A DNA stretch of 64,000 bases from Heliocidaris tuberculata (lineage: Eukaryota > Echinodermata > Echinoidea > Camarodonta > Echinometridae), in the NCBI GenBank assembly GCA_025618425.1, contig CM046851.1, forward strand, positions 3,344,024-3,408,023, given 5' to 3'. Position 1 is the first letter of the stretch, and every line of letters begins with the position of its first letter. Positions 13,313 to 24,965 of this stretch are shown here, in pieces. The notes below the pieces were generated by a model. That model ran no database searches and was not told the origin of the DNA. It saw only the letters and a program-made list of their open reading frames with translations. Position numbers and translations under genes: made by a program.

Positions 13313-14695
13313 AAACTAGTAGCATGCACAGTGAGGTTTACGAAACCAGCTGTAGAGTTCGAATTCGCCTGGAGAAAAGAAGTATAGTATTGTGTGAAAC
13401 TGTTAAAGATGAGCATTTCTAAACCTCATTCTGCCTTCGCAAAGTAAGAATAAATGCACCCTTTGAAAGAAAAACAAATGGGGCAAATTTCTCCTGTAGT
13501 AAGTAAACAACAGGTTAATTACTTTGCTTGACTTTTTAGAATCATTTTGAGATTTATTGGTAATTTTGTACACAATTTAACCACATTCATATCTCCGTGA
13601 TAATCTTAAATATTTTTTTTAGTACCATTGGCATTAATACAATGTCTAGCTGTAAAATGCTCCAGCTTTAGTCTGTTTTTGTCAAATGCCAGACAAGAGA
13701 GAGAGAGAGAGAAAATATGCCTTACAGCTATGCCAGCCATTTATAGAAATCTTTGCCTTTTTCTTCCTCAAACCCTGCATATTTTTTCCCCCACATTCGC
13801 TTTATAGTGCTCACTCGAACTTGCAAAATGCAGGGTGTGTGTGTGTGTGCCTTGTGCGCCATTCACTCACACACGAAAAGGTGAAGAGTGCAAGTGTGGG
13901 CATGACATTGTAGCAAGTCATGAAAGCATATGCTGAAAGAAAAATATGCCATGTCATGGGCCCAAGTGCATGTGTGTGATGGATGTGAGTTTTTTATGAT
14001 GGGGAGGAGTGGGGTCGATTGGGTGGGGGGAGGGGTGTGGCGGTGGAAGGTCTATGCAGAGCTATTTAACAGTGCTTTTTCAAATATTTTATATTGAAAA
14101 GTAATGTTTCACTAAAAATAATGATTTTTTACAGAGATCATTTTCCTGAGGTATTTCATCTTATTTATTTAAGAAATAATGATTCCCAGAACAAAATACA
14201 TGTTTTAATTTGTTCTAAGTGAGAGCTCTGAAAGTTGACCTCTGCATTTGGTCTGTTTGGATAGTTACACATAAGAAATACTGCTGCACACTGTTGTCTG
14301 TCCTGTGGAGGAAAATGGGGGGGGGGGGGGGGGTATTGTTAAATCAGGGGAAAAGTATATTTAAATTTATTTTACTTGTATAGTTAAGTTTACTTCTATT
14401 AAAGCAAAATTTGCTCTGTTGTATTTGCACAGAGGTACAAAGCTGCAGACTTACATGGGCCAAGTGTTTACCTATTGGTCTGTGTCTATACTGTCTTTAT
14501 TTCAGTCTGTCATCCTATATTTCTTATATTTACACATTCCACATCAGTATGTATAAGAAATATTGAGTTCTTAAAAGCAAATTATGAACCCAACCCAACT
14601 GTAAAGAAAAAAAAAATCATGAACCCAAGGTAATACTAATTTATTACCCATTGCAAGATGTGCTTATAGATATTACATGTATAATAAGAGATTAG

Positions 14696-14715
14696 TAATA
14701 ATAATAATAATAACA
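14696..14715. repeat. (TAA)n microsatellite
   Basis: About six TAA units. Confidence 0.85.
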
Positions 14716-14921
14716 AGTGAATGAGTAAATTATGCAATGCGTAATAAATGTCCCCGCCGGAAGTGCAGATCTGTGGAAATTAACTAGCCTGAACCTTAAA
14801 ACTTCAGTGAAAAACTTTAGTGAATAAAATAATAATGTTACTGCATGCAAAAGAAGAGAATACCAACAATGCATGTATACAACTGAAATATAAAACATGA
14901 AAACATTATGAACTTTCAGCC

Positions 14922-15510
14922 ATTTTGAATAAATTTGCATAAATTTGCATAAATTTGCATGAATAATGAATTTCAAAATTCTGTGTAAAAGTTTGGAAGC
15001 CCCCACCCAGCCCTATCAGATAAAACAATCGGAATCAAAATCCGATGTGAAATAGAGGAGAAGTAGCATTTTTCGTCAATTTTGAATAAATTTGCATAAA
15101 TTTGCATAATTAATGAATTTCAAAATTCTGTGTAGAAGTTTGGAAGCCCCCACCCAGCCCTATCAGATAAAACAATCGGAATCAAAATCCGATGTGAAAT
15201 AGAGGAGAAGTAGCATTTTTCGTCAATTTTGAATAAATTTGCATAAATTTGCATAATTAATGAATTTCAAAATTCTGTGTAGAAGTTTGGAAGCCCCCAC
15301 CCAGCCCTATCAGATAAAACAATCGGAATCAAAATCCGATGTGAAATAGAGGAGAAGTAGCATTTTTCGTCACTTTTGAATAAATTTGCATGAATTTGCA
15401 TAATTAATGAATTTCACGATTCTGTGTAGAAGTTTGGAAGCCCTCACCAAGCCCTATCAGATAAAACAATCAGAATCAAAATCGGCCAAGAAATGACGGA
15501 GAAGTAGCAT
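14922..15510. repeat. 147-bp tandem array, four copies, octamer-rich
   Basis: Four copies spaced exactly 147 bp (anchor TTTCAAAATT at 14971, 15118 and 15265, TTTCACGATT at 15412). Each copy begins with two or three ATTTGCAT octamers, nine in all, followed by TGGAAGCCCCCACCCAGCCC and AATCGGAATCAAAATCCGAT. Middle copies are near identical and the fourth is diverged. Confidence 0.93.
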
Positions 15511-15529
15511 TTTCTAACATTTGAGCACA

Positions 15530-15586
15530 CACGGACAGACGGACGGACGGACACACACACACACACGCACACGCACACACGGACGG

Positions 15587-15618
<32 letters not shown>

Positions 15619-15625
15619 ACACGTA
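15530..15625. repeat. (CA)n / GGAC simple repeat
   Basis: GGACGGACGGAC followed by CA dinucleotides with CACG interruptions, directly after the 147-bp array. Confidence 0.9.
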
Positions 15626-15670
15626 CGGAGCCCGTTTCATAGTCCCCTCGCGAACTTCGTTCGGCGGGGA

Positions 15671-15880
15671 CAATAATAATAATAGTAGTAGTGGGTTCTT
15701 GTATAGCGCACATGTCTGTCAGACTTGACACTCATGGTGCTCCACAATTATTACCCCGGCTTTAGCATGGCTGCTCTAACAGCGCTCTAGCATTTCAAGG
15801 AATTAATTCCTGCCGGGTACCCATTTACCTCACCTGGGTCGAGTGTGGCAATTGTAGATTAATGTCTTGCCAAAAGACAA
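15671..15880 (-). mobile_element. Retroposon 3' end with (ATT)n tail, minus strand
   Basis: Read on the minus strand it ends GCGCTATACAAGAACCCACT ACTACTATTATTATT. A structural tail of this type (GCGCTATA plus ATT repeats) is common at 3' ends of LINE/SINE copies in marine animals. Similar GCGCTNTATAAA plus ATT-repeat tails occur near 22740 and 59135. No reverse transcriptase frame is present. Confidence 0.5.
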
Positions 15881-16571
15881 TATAGTAATATAGAGTCCTT
15901 TTTTGTTACTTTGAAACTTTCATTGACACAGGCAATTTATACTGCCTTAGTTTTGATAATGTATTAATAATTTTGAACAAAGAAAGCCTATCTTCCTTCT
16001 TGAAGTTCTTAAGGGCTTCATTGATTATGACAGGACATATGATGCATGAAATCTGTATCAAGATACACAATACAAACGGAGCTATAGTTGAAAAAAGAAA
16101 TTGTCTTTCAAAATCTCTATTTGTGATACATGATTGTGAGCTCGTTGGCACAGTCTCATTCATATATGACAAGAAACTCTTTACGGCAAAAGTATATATC
16201 TTAAAATGCAAAGATAAGCTGAAAGAAAAGCTTCCCCTAACTCGTCAAATTTATCAATATTAGTCCCTTTTTAGTAACATCCTGTTGTGTTGGAATTGGT
16301 TTTAGTTTCCTCATTAACACTTCCAGCAAATTTTCAATTAAGGACTTCAGAGTTATTTTTGTCTTCTATCTCTTTCCTTTCATTCGTTTGTAATTACCCT
16401 AAAAAATAGAAATCTGGCTGCAAATACACACATACACGTTTGTCAACATAACAGGAAGGTAGTGTTTGTCATGCCTCATATACGTGTAGATAATGAAGAA
16501 AGCTAATTTGGAGCATTGCAGAGCTATTCTTAAGTTTTGGATATTATTCAGACTATACTTCACCTTTAATG

Positions 16572-17096
16572 CTCAAAGAGAAAATTCACCCTGGTATTAA
16601 GTTGATTTGAACAAATGCAGAAAAATGAGAGAAACAGATAAGTAAAAGTTTGAGCAAAATCTGATGAAAAATAAGAAAGTTATGAATTTTTAAATTTGCA
16701 ATCAATCAAACACAAATTTGCAACTCTGTGACGTATCTTCCAAGCTTCTCTCCCATTTGCTCATTATAGAAAATTTTCATTTTCTGATGAAGGAATAGAT
16801 TTGTTTCATACCGGTTTTGTGTAAAAATATATGAGCAATGATTACATTTAAGGTGCATGTATGTTTGAATATGTTCTTTAGAGAAAATGGAAATGAATGG
16901 TTTGGGGGAACAGGGCAAATGGGAGAGGAGCTTGTAAAATATGTCACAGAGTTGCCAATTTATGTTTGATTGATTACAACTTCAAAAATTCATAACTTAT
17001 TTCTTATTGTAATTGCTCAAGCCTTCACTGATCTGTTTCTTTAATTTTCTGCTTCTTTTAAAACCAACTTGTAATCAGGGTGGACGTTCCCTTTAA
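16572..17096. mobile_element. Long foldback element, copy 1
   Basis: About 525 bp with arms of roughly 200 bp. AGAAAATTCACCCTGGTATT at the left pairs loosely with the complement of ATCAGGGTGGACGTTCCC at the right. Inner arms AAATTTGCAACTCTGTGACG and GTCACAGAGTTGCCAATTTA pair, as do the GAGAAGCTT/AGGAGCTTG blocks. No conserved coding frame. Confidence 0.75.
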
Positions 17097-17411
17097 ATGA
17101 GGGTCTTTTAATTTTTAAAATTCTGGTTGTCAGCTGGGGAACCTTAAAGGAAATTGCTGAAGTATCTTAGTCTATCTTTTGGTGGTCATTTATTGTAAAT
17201 TTGACAAAGATCAAGGAAACAATGATGACATTTATTAAGCGAGCTTTTAGTTTACAACATGGGCCACAGAAGTAAGATTTAGAGGTTGCCTGACTAGATT
17301 TTAGTGGCTGCTTATTTAGAAACTGCTTATTTAAAGCCTAGGATTAGACTATTGAATTCTAGCATTTGGAACCTAAAGTTGCACTAACGCTTGACATAAT
17401 ATTTGAGGCTG

Positions 17412-17900
17412 ATATTAACATTGGACATATAGCATAAATAAAAAAAGAAAAAGAAAGAAGATATATGAAGAATAATAGTGATTGGTTGCCTTAAACAGTT
17501 TTTGTAACAGCTTCCTAGGTCGGCCTGGCTAAAAAGTGTGAATGAATAAATCTTTACAATTTCACCAATGTTGAAATTTTTTCTGAAATTGTTCTTAGGT
17601 ACAGTTAACATTGTCTGTTAAGAGTGCGAGAAGGGTGTTAACTTGTATAATTCAAAATATTAACATTGGACATATAGCATAAATAAAAAAAAAAAGAAAG
17701 AAGATATATGAAGAATAATAGTGATTGGTTGCCTTAAACAGTTTTTGTAACAGCTTCCTAGGTCGGCCTGGCTAAAAAGTGTGAATGAATAAATCTTTAC
17801 AATTTCACCAATGTTGAAATTTTTTCTGAAATTGTTCTTAGGTACAGTTAACATTGTCTGTTAAGAGTGCGAGAAGGGTGTTAACTTGTATAATTCAAAA
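17412..17900. repeat. Recent 245-bp tandem duplication
   Basis: Two copies (17412-17656 and 17657-17900) from ATATTAACATTGGACATATA to AACTTGTATAATTCAAAA. They differ almost only in the length of an A-rich run, so the duplication is young. Each copy yields the same minus-strand open frame, which I do not accept as a gene. Confidence 0.93.
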
Positions 17901-17931
17901 CAGTTAACACCATTCTGGCTCTCAACACCCC
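17863..17931. repeat. Small hairpin, CCAGAAGGGCGTTAA family
   Basis: AAGAGTGCGAGAAGGGTGTT AACTTG at the left and AGTTAACACCATTCTGGCTC at the right. The left arm is also present at the end of the first copy of the 245-bp duplication (near 17619), where it has no right arm. Confidence 0.65.
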
Positions 17932-17946
17932 ATATCATTGGATGTC

Positions 17947-18424
17947 TTTAAAGGGCAATCCAACCTATGTTAATCAGAGAAGCAGATAAGTGAATGTTTG
18001 AACAAAATCGGACAAACAATAAGAAAGTTGTTATCACTATACATATGGGAATTTCAAATTGACTGAATCGGTACGGTCACTGTAATGTAGCAGCAGTCAA
18101 CTTTCCCATTCATTCCAACACACAAAATGACTAAAATGTCAATTTTTCATAATGTATAACTTTGTTGAATCTTTTTCTGTTTGGAGGACCTATAACAATG
18201 TGCTATCTACAATATATTTTGAGTACTGCCCTGAGGGTAAAGGTGCTCAGGAGAAAACTGGAATTTAATTGCCGATTTGAGATACGCATAGATGTAGTGA
18301 TCTCATTTTTCAAACATAACTTTTTGATTGTTTGTCTCTTTACTTTCAAACTTCACCATCCCGTGTCTCTTATTGTTCTGCTTTCACACAAATCTGCTTT
18401 TGACAAAGGTTGGATTGTCCTTTA
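17947..18424. mobile_element. Long foldback element, copy 2
   Basis: TTTAAAGGGCAATCCAACCT at the left and AGGTTGGATTGTCCTTTAA at the right form terminal inverted repeats. GCAGATAAGTGAATGTTTGA and AATAAGAAAGTT blocks are shared with 16572-17096. The two copies lie 850 bp apart. Confidence 0.8.
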
Positions 18425-18779
18425 ATATATGAGTACATGACTTACTATTTACTTCCGAATTGCCTGCCAATAAATGTGTAGTGATGAAGACGATTCGATG
18501 TGCTATGATGAAATGAGTTTGAAAATTGAGTTTGATGAAGAATACATACATGTTGTAGAGTTTTATCTAATCAATTTGTTTGTATCTGTCCTTCAGTGGT
18601 GTGATTTTCAAAATAGAAATGCTTGACTGAGTTCAGTATGAAGGGATTCATGGTAGTTAATTAAACATCTTTTCAATTGCTTTCAGGGACAAAGATATAT
18701 ATGATATGCTGAATATTATTTTTGTTATTCACTTTGACTGATTGACTTGAGCCAAGTGTTTTGGAAAATATTTGGAATC

Positions 18780-19090
18780 AACAGATAGCCTTGTAGAAGG
18801 AGACATAGTAAGAGAGATGGAGAGAAAAAGATAGAGAAAGGGAGAGAAAGAGGGAGAATAAGAGAGAGAGAGAGAGAAAGATCTGAGAGACAGACAAAGA
18901 CGGACAAATAGGCAAAGAAAGATGGAGAGGGAGATAGAAAAAAGAAGTAAATTATAGAGGAATAGAGACAGACCGGGGGGGGGGGGGGACAGACAGTGAA
19001 AGAGACTGGTAGAGAGTGACAGAGATACATACACTGCAGTGATATAGACCAAAATGTGTGGTGTGAGGGGAGAGAAAAAGAGAGAGATAT
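18780..19090. repeat. Polypurine GA-rich tract with G-run
   Basis: Imperfect GAGA repeats with a 13-base G run near 18975. The minus-strand open frames here are artefacts of composition. Confidence 0.9.
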
Positions 19091-19387
19091 TATGCTCGGC
19101 AACTTTTGAATACAATGTAAAGCAATTAGCCATGAAACCTGTCAAGTTATTAGAGAACAGAAATTAATGGCCTTCTATCCTGCTACTAACCATATTCCCT
19201 CACCACGGCAACGAATGATAAAAGAGATAGATGCAACAAAAAAAAAAATGGAAAAAAAATAATGAAAATAAAGATGACTTCCACAGACATTCTTGTTATC
19301 TCTGAACATTGGTATTGGTTGATCGATTACTCAAATTTTGATGCTTTTCTCTCCTCTCGCTCTCTCTCTTGATCCACTGAATGATGA

Positions 19388-19417
19388 GAGAGAGAGAGAG
19401 TGTGTGTGTGTGTGTGT
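19388..19417. repeat. (GA)n-(GT)n compound microsatellite
   Basis: GAGAGAGAGAGAG passes directly into GTGTGTGTGTGTG. Confidence 0.9.
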
Positions 19418-20029
19418 TGTGAATAAGGGGAGGATGCTGAAAATTTACAAATCAGCCTCGTTTATGTATACAGACAGATACATGCATATATACACACATG
19501 CGACACAAGCGCTTGTCCTGCCGTCATGCCACACAAACGTACACACAGACACACAGCCGGTTGCGCACGTATACTTCCATTATGACCACATGATACAAGC
19601 AGTTGCTGATGCTTTACTCAAAAAAGACAAAAAAGGAAAGGAAAGAAAAAAGAGAGGGGTATTTTGTGACTGTATTTTTGCCCGTGGATAAGAGAAAGGG
19701 TAATATGCATGACGGTGGGAAGATGTCTTCAACATGTTGCTTCTGTAGTGGCAGTTACATGATCTCTAATTACAAAAATTTACAAAATGTGAAATGCGTG
19801 ATTGTCCACACATCGCATGATTTGGTTCATTGTGAAAGTGACCTTTGTGTTGAGAGAAGGTGAAATGATGAAATAATGAATTAATGGAGTAATTAATCAT
19901 ACTGTTGTATGTAGTTCCAGGACTTTGTAATATATGAGATGTAAGCAGAAGAAGATGTTCATATGTGACACTTGCTCCAATGATGATTGCTCCATGGTCA
20001 ATTTTCATAATTAACCAATTTCTTATTTC

Positions 20030-20098
20030 AACCCTAACCCTAACACTCAATCTATCGTAAAATCTGTCACATTCCTAACCCTAACCCTAGCCCTAACT
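20030..20098. repeat. Interstitial telomere-like CCCTAA repeats
   Basis: AACCCTAACCCTAACACTC and, 40 bp on, CCTAACCCTAACCCTAGCCC. They match the animal telomere hexamer TTAGGG on the minus strand, in short degenerate form. Confidence 0.75.
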
Positions 20099-20948
20099 CT
20101 GTTTTTTTTAATGAAATAGTGCCAGGAACAGATGTCGTCGATTCACATGTTGGATCACAATCTTTTAGGTCAAAACAAAATTCTCTCATTAGTAACATAG
20201 AGAGGGATTCGTTTTTATTGATTTTTCAATAAGTTTAAATCTTAGAAATAGTTTGAATAGTTTAAGTACTATTTGTTTATGAAACATCAATAGGGAAAAA
20301 GATATACAATGAAACCCATCTTGAGATAAACTAGTATCATATGATATGACTCAAATCTATATTTGATATCCCAGGCACGGAAATAATGATTTTTTATGTA
20401 ACTTTTTTATATATCCCATTTCTATTATAAGTGTGTTCTCATATTCATAGTGCCTTTCTTTCAAATGGACTGTATTGAAACTAAAAATGATAACAATAAC
20501 ATTCTGGATGTGGTTTTGTACCACCAGGCCATATGAAATTGTATCTCCAATTGTATCTACAAGATTCAGCAGCTGTTTAAATAAAATTATACTGGACATA
20601 AGTTCAACCAATGTAATAATATTCCAACTTTCTGGTTTAGTAATTTTATATTTCTGATAAGCAAATATAATTGATGAGAAATATCATTTTTTGTTTCATT
20701 CTGTTACCATGGAATTGTCACTGTATTTTTATGACATTTTCTAGTTATTTTTTTACAAATATGGTTGAATTATTCATTTATTCAGTCATTTCCAACGCCA
20801 ATATACACAGATGGATAAGTGCATTTCTGATAAGAAGAATGTGCTTTTAAATTTTTTTGTAATTATTTGTAGAAATTAGTTGCTACAACATCTGTTTGTT
20901 ATGTTTTTTCAAAAATGTATAGCCATGTGTTTTAATATTTTCCTTCAT

Positions 20949-21363
20949 TTAACCCTTTCGAGACAATTGACCACATTTTGTGGTTTGGCCCAATAACTTT
21001 TGATTTAGAGCCTTAAAAAATATACCAGATGCATGAGCAGAAAGAGCAAAAAATTCTGCACATACTGTGTCCATTTTTGTTGCATGATCATATTGCGTTT
21101 GATGCCAGGAATTTTAAAAAGGAGAATAAGATTGAACATCCTTAAATTGGCAACACATTGAGAGATTCAAAATCATTGTTTGTTGTCCAAATTGGCAACT
21201 TTTTCAACTTTTCGACAAAGTTCCTAACCATGTATATTATTTTCAAGACATTACATCTTATTAGAACCATGTAGCACTGAAAGAAAAATATTGCTGTTGC
21301 CAATTTGAAGAACAAAATGTGATCAATTTAGCCCTTAAATAATTCCTGTCATGAAAGGGTTAA
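20949..21363. mobile_element. piggyBac-like MITE, copy 2 (inverted), next to exon A
   Basis: TTAACCCTTTCGAGACAATT at the left and ATGAAAGGGTTAA at the right, with TTAA on both sides. The interior matches 9141-9793 without the nested insert. Beyond the TTAA the sequence TATTTTCCTTCAT occurs on each side, giving a direct repeat of about 21 bp around the element. It ends 51 bp before exon A. Confidence 0.85.
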
Positions 21364-21413
21364 TATTTTCCTTCATTTAATATGTATAAATGTCTTTCTT
21401 TTTGTCATTTCAG

Positions 21414-21468
21414 TTCGTCTTCATGATAGTATTGCAGAGGAAGGCTTCCACTACTTGGTTTTTGACCT
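21414..21468 (+). CDS. CaMKII: CaMKII exon A (kinase, VRLHDSI segment)
   Basis: A 55-nt exon encodes (V)RLHDSIAEEGFHYLVFD(L), the strands before and at the hinge that join N-lobe to C-lobe (about residues 73-91 in vertebrate alpha numbering). The acceptor is a pyrimidine-rich tract ending TTTCAG, and the donor is CT|GTAAGT. The incoming intron is phase 2, with the V codon completed by T. The outgoing intron is also phase 2, with the L codon completed by the A that starts exon B. Vertebrate CaMKII has HHYLIFDL here, so conservation is high. A piggyBac-like MITE ends only about 50 bp upstream of this exon, leaving little room for a branch point outside the repeat flank. Confidence 0.93.
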
Positions 21469-23070
21469 GTAAGTAAATTAATATTAACTCATTGAAAACA
21501 AAAACCCAGTATTTCATTTATTATGTCTAGGTGAATGAGAGGACTTGGTAGTCAATGAGTTAGCCGTAATATGCTACAATTGTTGGTGAAGGTCATGGAT
21601 TTGGCACATCAAGCTTTAATCAATAATCAGATTTCTTCAATTAACATTAAACCATGAAAACCACAGGCCAGACAAATCTATTTTCCCCCTATAAATTTGC
21701 TGTCCTTCGAGAATTCCCAAGTTTTCATTATTTTAAAACTTAGCAACATGAAGAGAATATTATTAATGAATTTTAGATTCATGAACGATTTCCTCTGTGA
21801 TATATTTTTGATTGAGCAAATCAGACATAACACAAATTGGTTGTGGAGAAATCCTATTCCGATATTCATGAAATGTGATCTTTCAACAGAGCGGGCATTC
21901 TCAAACAAATATATTGGGGGAGGGGGGGGGGATGTCCAACCCTTATACTAGATGTATCTGAAAACAGAGAAAATTAAGGAAATCTTTTTTAAACCCTCTC
22001 AACTTCTACGAACACCATACTTTACATTTGAGACCAAAATTATGTCTTGCTTTCAAATTATATTAAATCTAATCCATTCAAAGGGCTCTAGTGTATTTCA
22101 TGTCTTCACTTTTGGAAAACTTTAGATGGTTGATCATTATTTGTTTAGGAGGTGAGAAGTTAAACATTTACCCTTTTGATCTTGTAGTGGTGTGCTCTTT
22201 TGGGTGATGGATGCAAAGCTACTTTGTTGAATATTCAAAACAGAAAATGTATGATTTTCCTTCATCGCATCAGGCCTCCAAGGGTTAATTATCTATCAAT
22301 ATTGCAGCTCTTGAATGTACAACTCATGGTTTGTAGTTGATCGACCTCTTTATGATCATGACACATATGTGTACTGCGTTTCCATGGAAACAGTTTGTTT
22401 GCCATGGTGACGGTACAAAGCTAGCAGCCAATGTCCATATGGGTTGTACATGGCCTGCTCGTGATTGAGCTCTGCTTTGGTTTCTTGCTCATGGTCAGGA
22501 TTTGAGTCATAATCTGCAAGTTTGCATTGCCAGTAACCATGGAAACGGGAAAAATTGTTTGAATTTGAAGAAAGAGAAACCTCAATATTTGGTTGTGTTG
22601 AGTGAAAAGCATGAAGGAATTTCATTTGTGTAGATCTTCATACGGTAACATACATTCAAGATGGCCTTGAGCCTTGATGTTGGTGAAAAATTATACAGTC
22701 TAAAGCAGTGCAACAAAATCTAATAATAGTAATGATAATGCTATATTTATAAAGTGCATAAGAAACATAAGGATCTCTATGCACTGTGATCTAAAGATCT
22801 AAACCTAATGTTTTCAAACAAGGGACTTTTTCCAATAGAATTTAATGGAAAATATATGAAAGCAAAATGAAAAATAGTTTATTTCAGGACTGTTGGGTAC
22901 TATAATACAAAATGTTATTCCATATATCAGCTTTCCTATAATGATGCTTTTCAGTTCGTGTGGTTTTCAGCTAGTTTTATTTTTTTTTAAATATACTTTT
23001 ATACTGAGCACTGCAATTACATGTATATCAGAAATTCTCATTTATGATACGACCATTGATTTAGAATTGC

Positions 23071-23383
23071 TCTAAAGCATACCAATCATTTAAAAAAATA
23101 ATTCGTGTACAGCTAGAATGTATAAAATCAACCCCAAACACTTGAAATCTGTGGGTTAACGGTTAAGGCGTGTGAAGAAAATGAAGGAAAACATAAAACC
23201 CCCTCATGCGGGTGCTTCGACTAGTCTCCTGACAAGTTACTGTATTGTTTATTGGGAATGTATCTGAACTTGCAATATATCTTTATAGAATCCACATTTG
23301 AAGCTCATATTTTTAATATAGTATATCGATACAGAACCCCTAATATACAGAACAAAATATTTTTTGGTGATAGGAACACTTTA
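23071..23383. mobile_element. MITE, TTAAAGTGTACCAATCAC family, copy 2
   Basis: Same order of blocks as the copy at 738: CTAAAGCATACCAATCAT, then CAGCTAGAATGTATAAAATC, GGGTTAACGGTTAAGG, TATCTTTATAGAATC, and ending GATAGGAACACTTTAAC. It lies in the intron after exon A. Terminal repeats are more diverged than in copy 1. Confidence 0.8.
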
Positions 23384-23535
23384 ACAATCTCCTATGAAAA
23401 AAGTAAGTAATTCTATCACAATTGAAGATTAATATCAATCGCTTGATTATTCCATATATGCTTAAAGATAATGTTTGACATTTTAATAGTGAAAATAAAG
23501 GTGTGGTTGAATTTAACCTGAATTTTGTTATATAG

Positions 23536-23600
23536 TGTGTATCAAAAAAAGTACACGCTTTGAAAATACCCTCCAAAATCATAATTTCACAATATTGATA
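23536..23600. mobile_element. Solitary mariner-like end
   Basis: AGTGTGTATCAAAAAAAGTA CACG resembles the terminal repeat of the element at 24966. I find no partner end nearby, so this is a fragment or a diverged relative. Confidence 0.45.
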
Positions 23601-24965
23601 TGAATTTTTGTTACACAATTATGGGTGCTTCATCAGATGACACTATGAGTATTGATAATATTTTACGCTTGAGTGAGTTATGGTTACTTTTGTAAAACTC
23701 GCAAAAATTGGTTTGCGCAAAAATGCCTCTGTCTTGAATTTGATTGAAGTGCGTATCAGACGGTAACTGCACGTTCTCTGCTAACTATCAATGATTGACA
23801 TGAACAGTCATTTCTTCTTTAATGTTATACCTAGCCTCACGCCCCACCTCTAGACCCCACCTCCCCACCCACCCCCCCCCCCTTACAAACACACTCAAAA
23901 CATTGCAGATTATGTCTTGCTGCACACAATTTCATATTTGACTGGAGCATGTTGAAAGGATAAAATTGCTATGCAGTACAGCAGGAAGATGGATCTAGAA
24001 TGTTCTGTTTTCAAGAAGAGAGAAAAAAAATATCTGGTTTTGAACATTTAGATTAATTCCTTTCTTTGCCTGTCTCTGCAATTCAGTTTAGGATGCGTCA
24101 CTGTCCGGAGCATGTCAAAAGGATGCACTGTAATGCATGACAATATCTTTCACATGTACATGTTTAATTGAAGGAATGTTAAAACAATACTTTTATCACT
24201 TTTAATGTCATATTCATTATACAAGATGTTTATGTGCTCTTTTAACTTCAAGGAGGTATAAGGAAATTGAAGAATAAATATGTAAATGTTAGGGTTCTCC
24301 TTAGATGCCCTAGTTCTCCAGTTATTATTTTCCAACACTCTTCAGGCAAAAATGGGTAAAAATTGATGCAGATGATTTGTGCTGGAAAGACAAAACTTTC
24401 AATGGTAGTTGTGGGGGCAGTGGCATATCCAGCATTTGGTGAAGCTTGTGTAGCTCATTCTTAAAGGCCCAGGGAAAAAAAAAAGACGCTACAACTTGCT
24501 ATGCTCATGGTACTTGTACAAGAACAGAGCTGTCCAGATACATTTAATCCCTCTCTTGGGAGCATTCCACCTCTCCCCTTTATCAATTTCTGGATATGCT
24601 ACTGTGGGTGTGATCTGCTAGGTATAGGTTTAAGGATTAAAAGGTTTTTTCCATATCGATTATTAATAAGAGAGAACATGCAGTTATGATATAATTGAAG
24701 GGCAAGTCCAGACCTGTTCTATCTTTTTCCCATACATTTTGGTTTTGTCCCGATTTGAACATTTTATAGTAGTCAGGTTATTTCATATGATAGTACTGCT
24801 TCATATCATATACTGTTACATCATCTTATGATAAAGTAGCAGTATGCTTTTTCTCTATATGATAATGATAATAATAATAAAACTAATAATAATGATGATG
24901 ATGATAATAATAATAAAAGACTTATTTGAACATTTTATAGCTGTAGCTGTCAGGTTATCTCTATA

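Larger units (their letters stand above)
1..21413. other. Upstream non-coding DNA, probably CaMKII intron
   Basis: I see no exon here, and none of the CaMKII N-lobe motifs (GKGAFS, AAKII, HPNI) in any frame. The region holds the MITEs, tandem arrays and low-complexity tracts listed separately. I saw nothing recognisable in about 1060-3470, 3960-4700, 5240-5760, 6750-7080, 7200-8370, 9800-10180, 11570-13070, 13470-14690, 15890-16560, 18430-18780, 19100-20020 and 20100-20930, apart from short homopolymers such as the G-runs near 7484 and 14317 and the C-run near 12179. Open frames of 60-105 codons in this part lack domain similarity or conservation signs and look random. That it is CaMKII intron is an inference from the exon A phase-2 acceptor. 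Confidence 0.6.

Noticed and set aside
14922..15510. CRISPR-like array
   Set aside because: Whole 147-bp units repeat without distinct repeat/spacer alternation, in an animal genome.
15906..16263. Overlapping open frames of about 100 codons on both strands
   Set aside because: Two unrelated frames on opposite strands of the same DNA, neither resembling a family.
17384..17854. Two identical minus-strand frames (MLTVPKNNFRKNFN...)
   Set aside because: Duplicate only because the DNA is a tandem duplication; no independent support.
22356..22625. 89-codon minus-strand frame
   Set aside because: No domain, no conservation evidence, lies in the intron after exon A.
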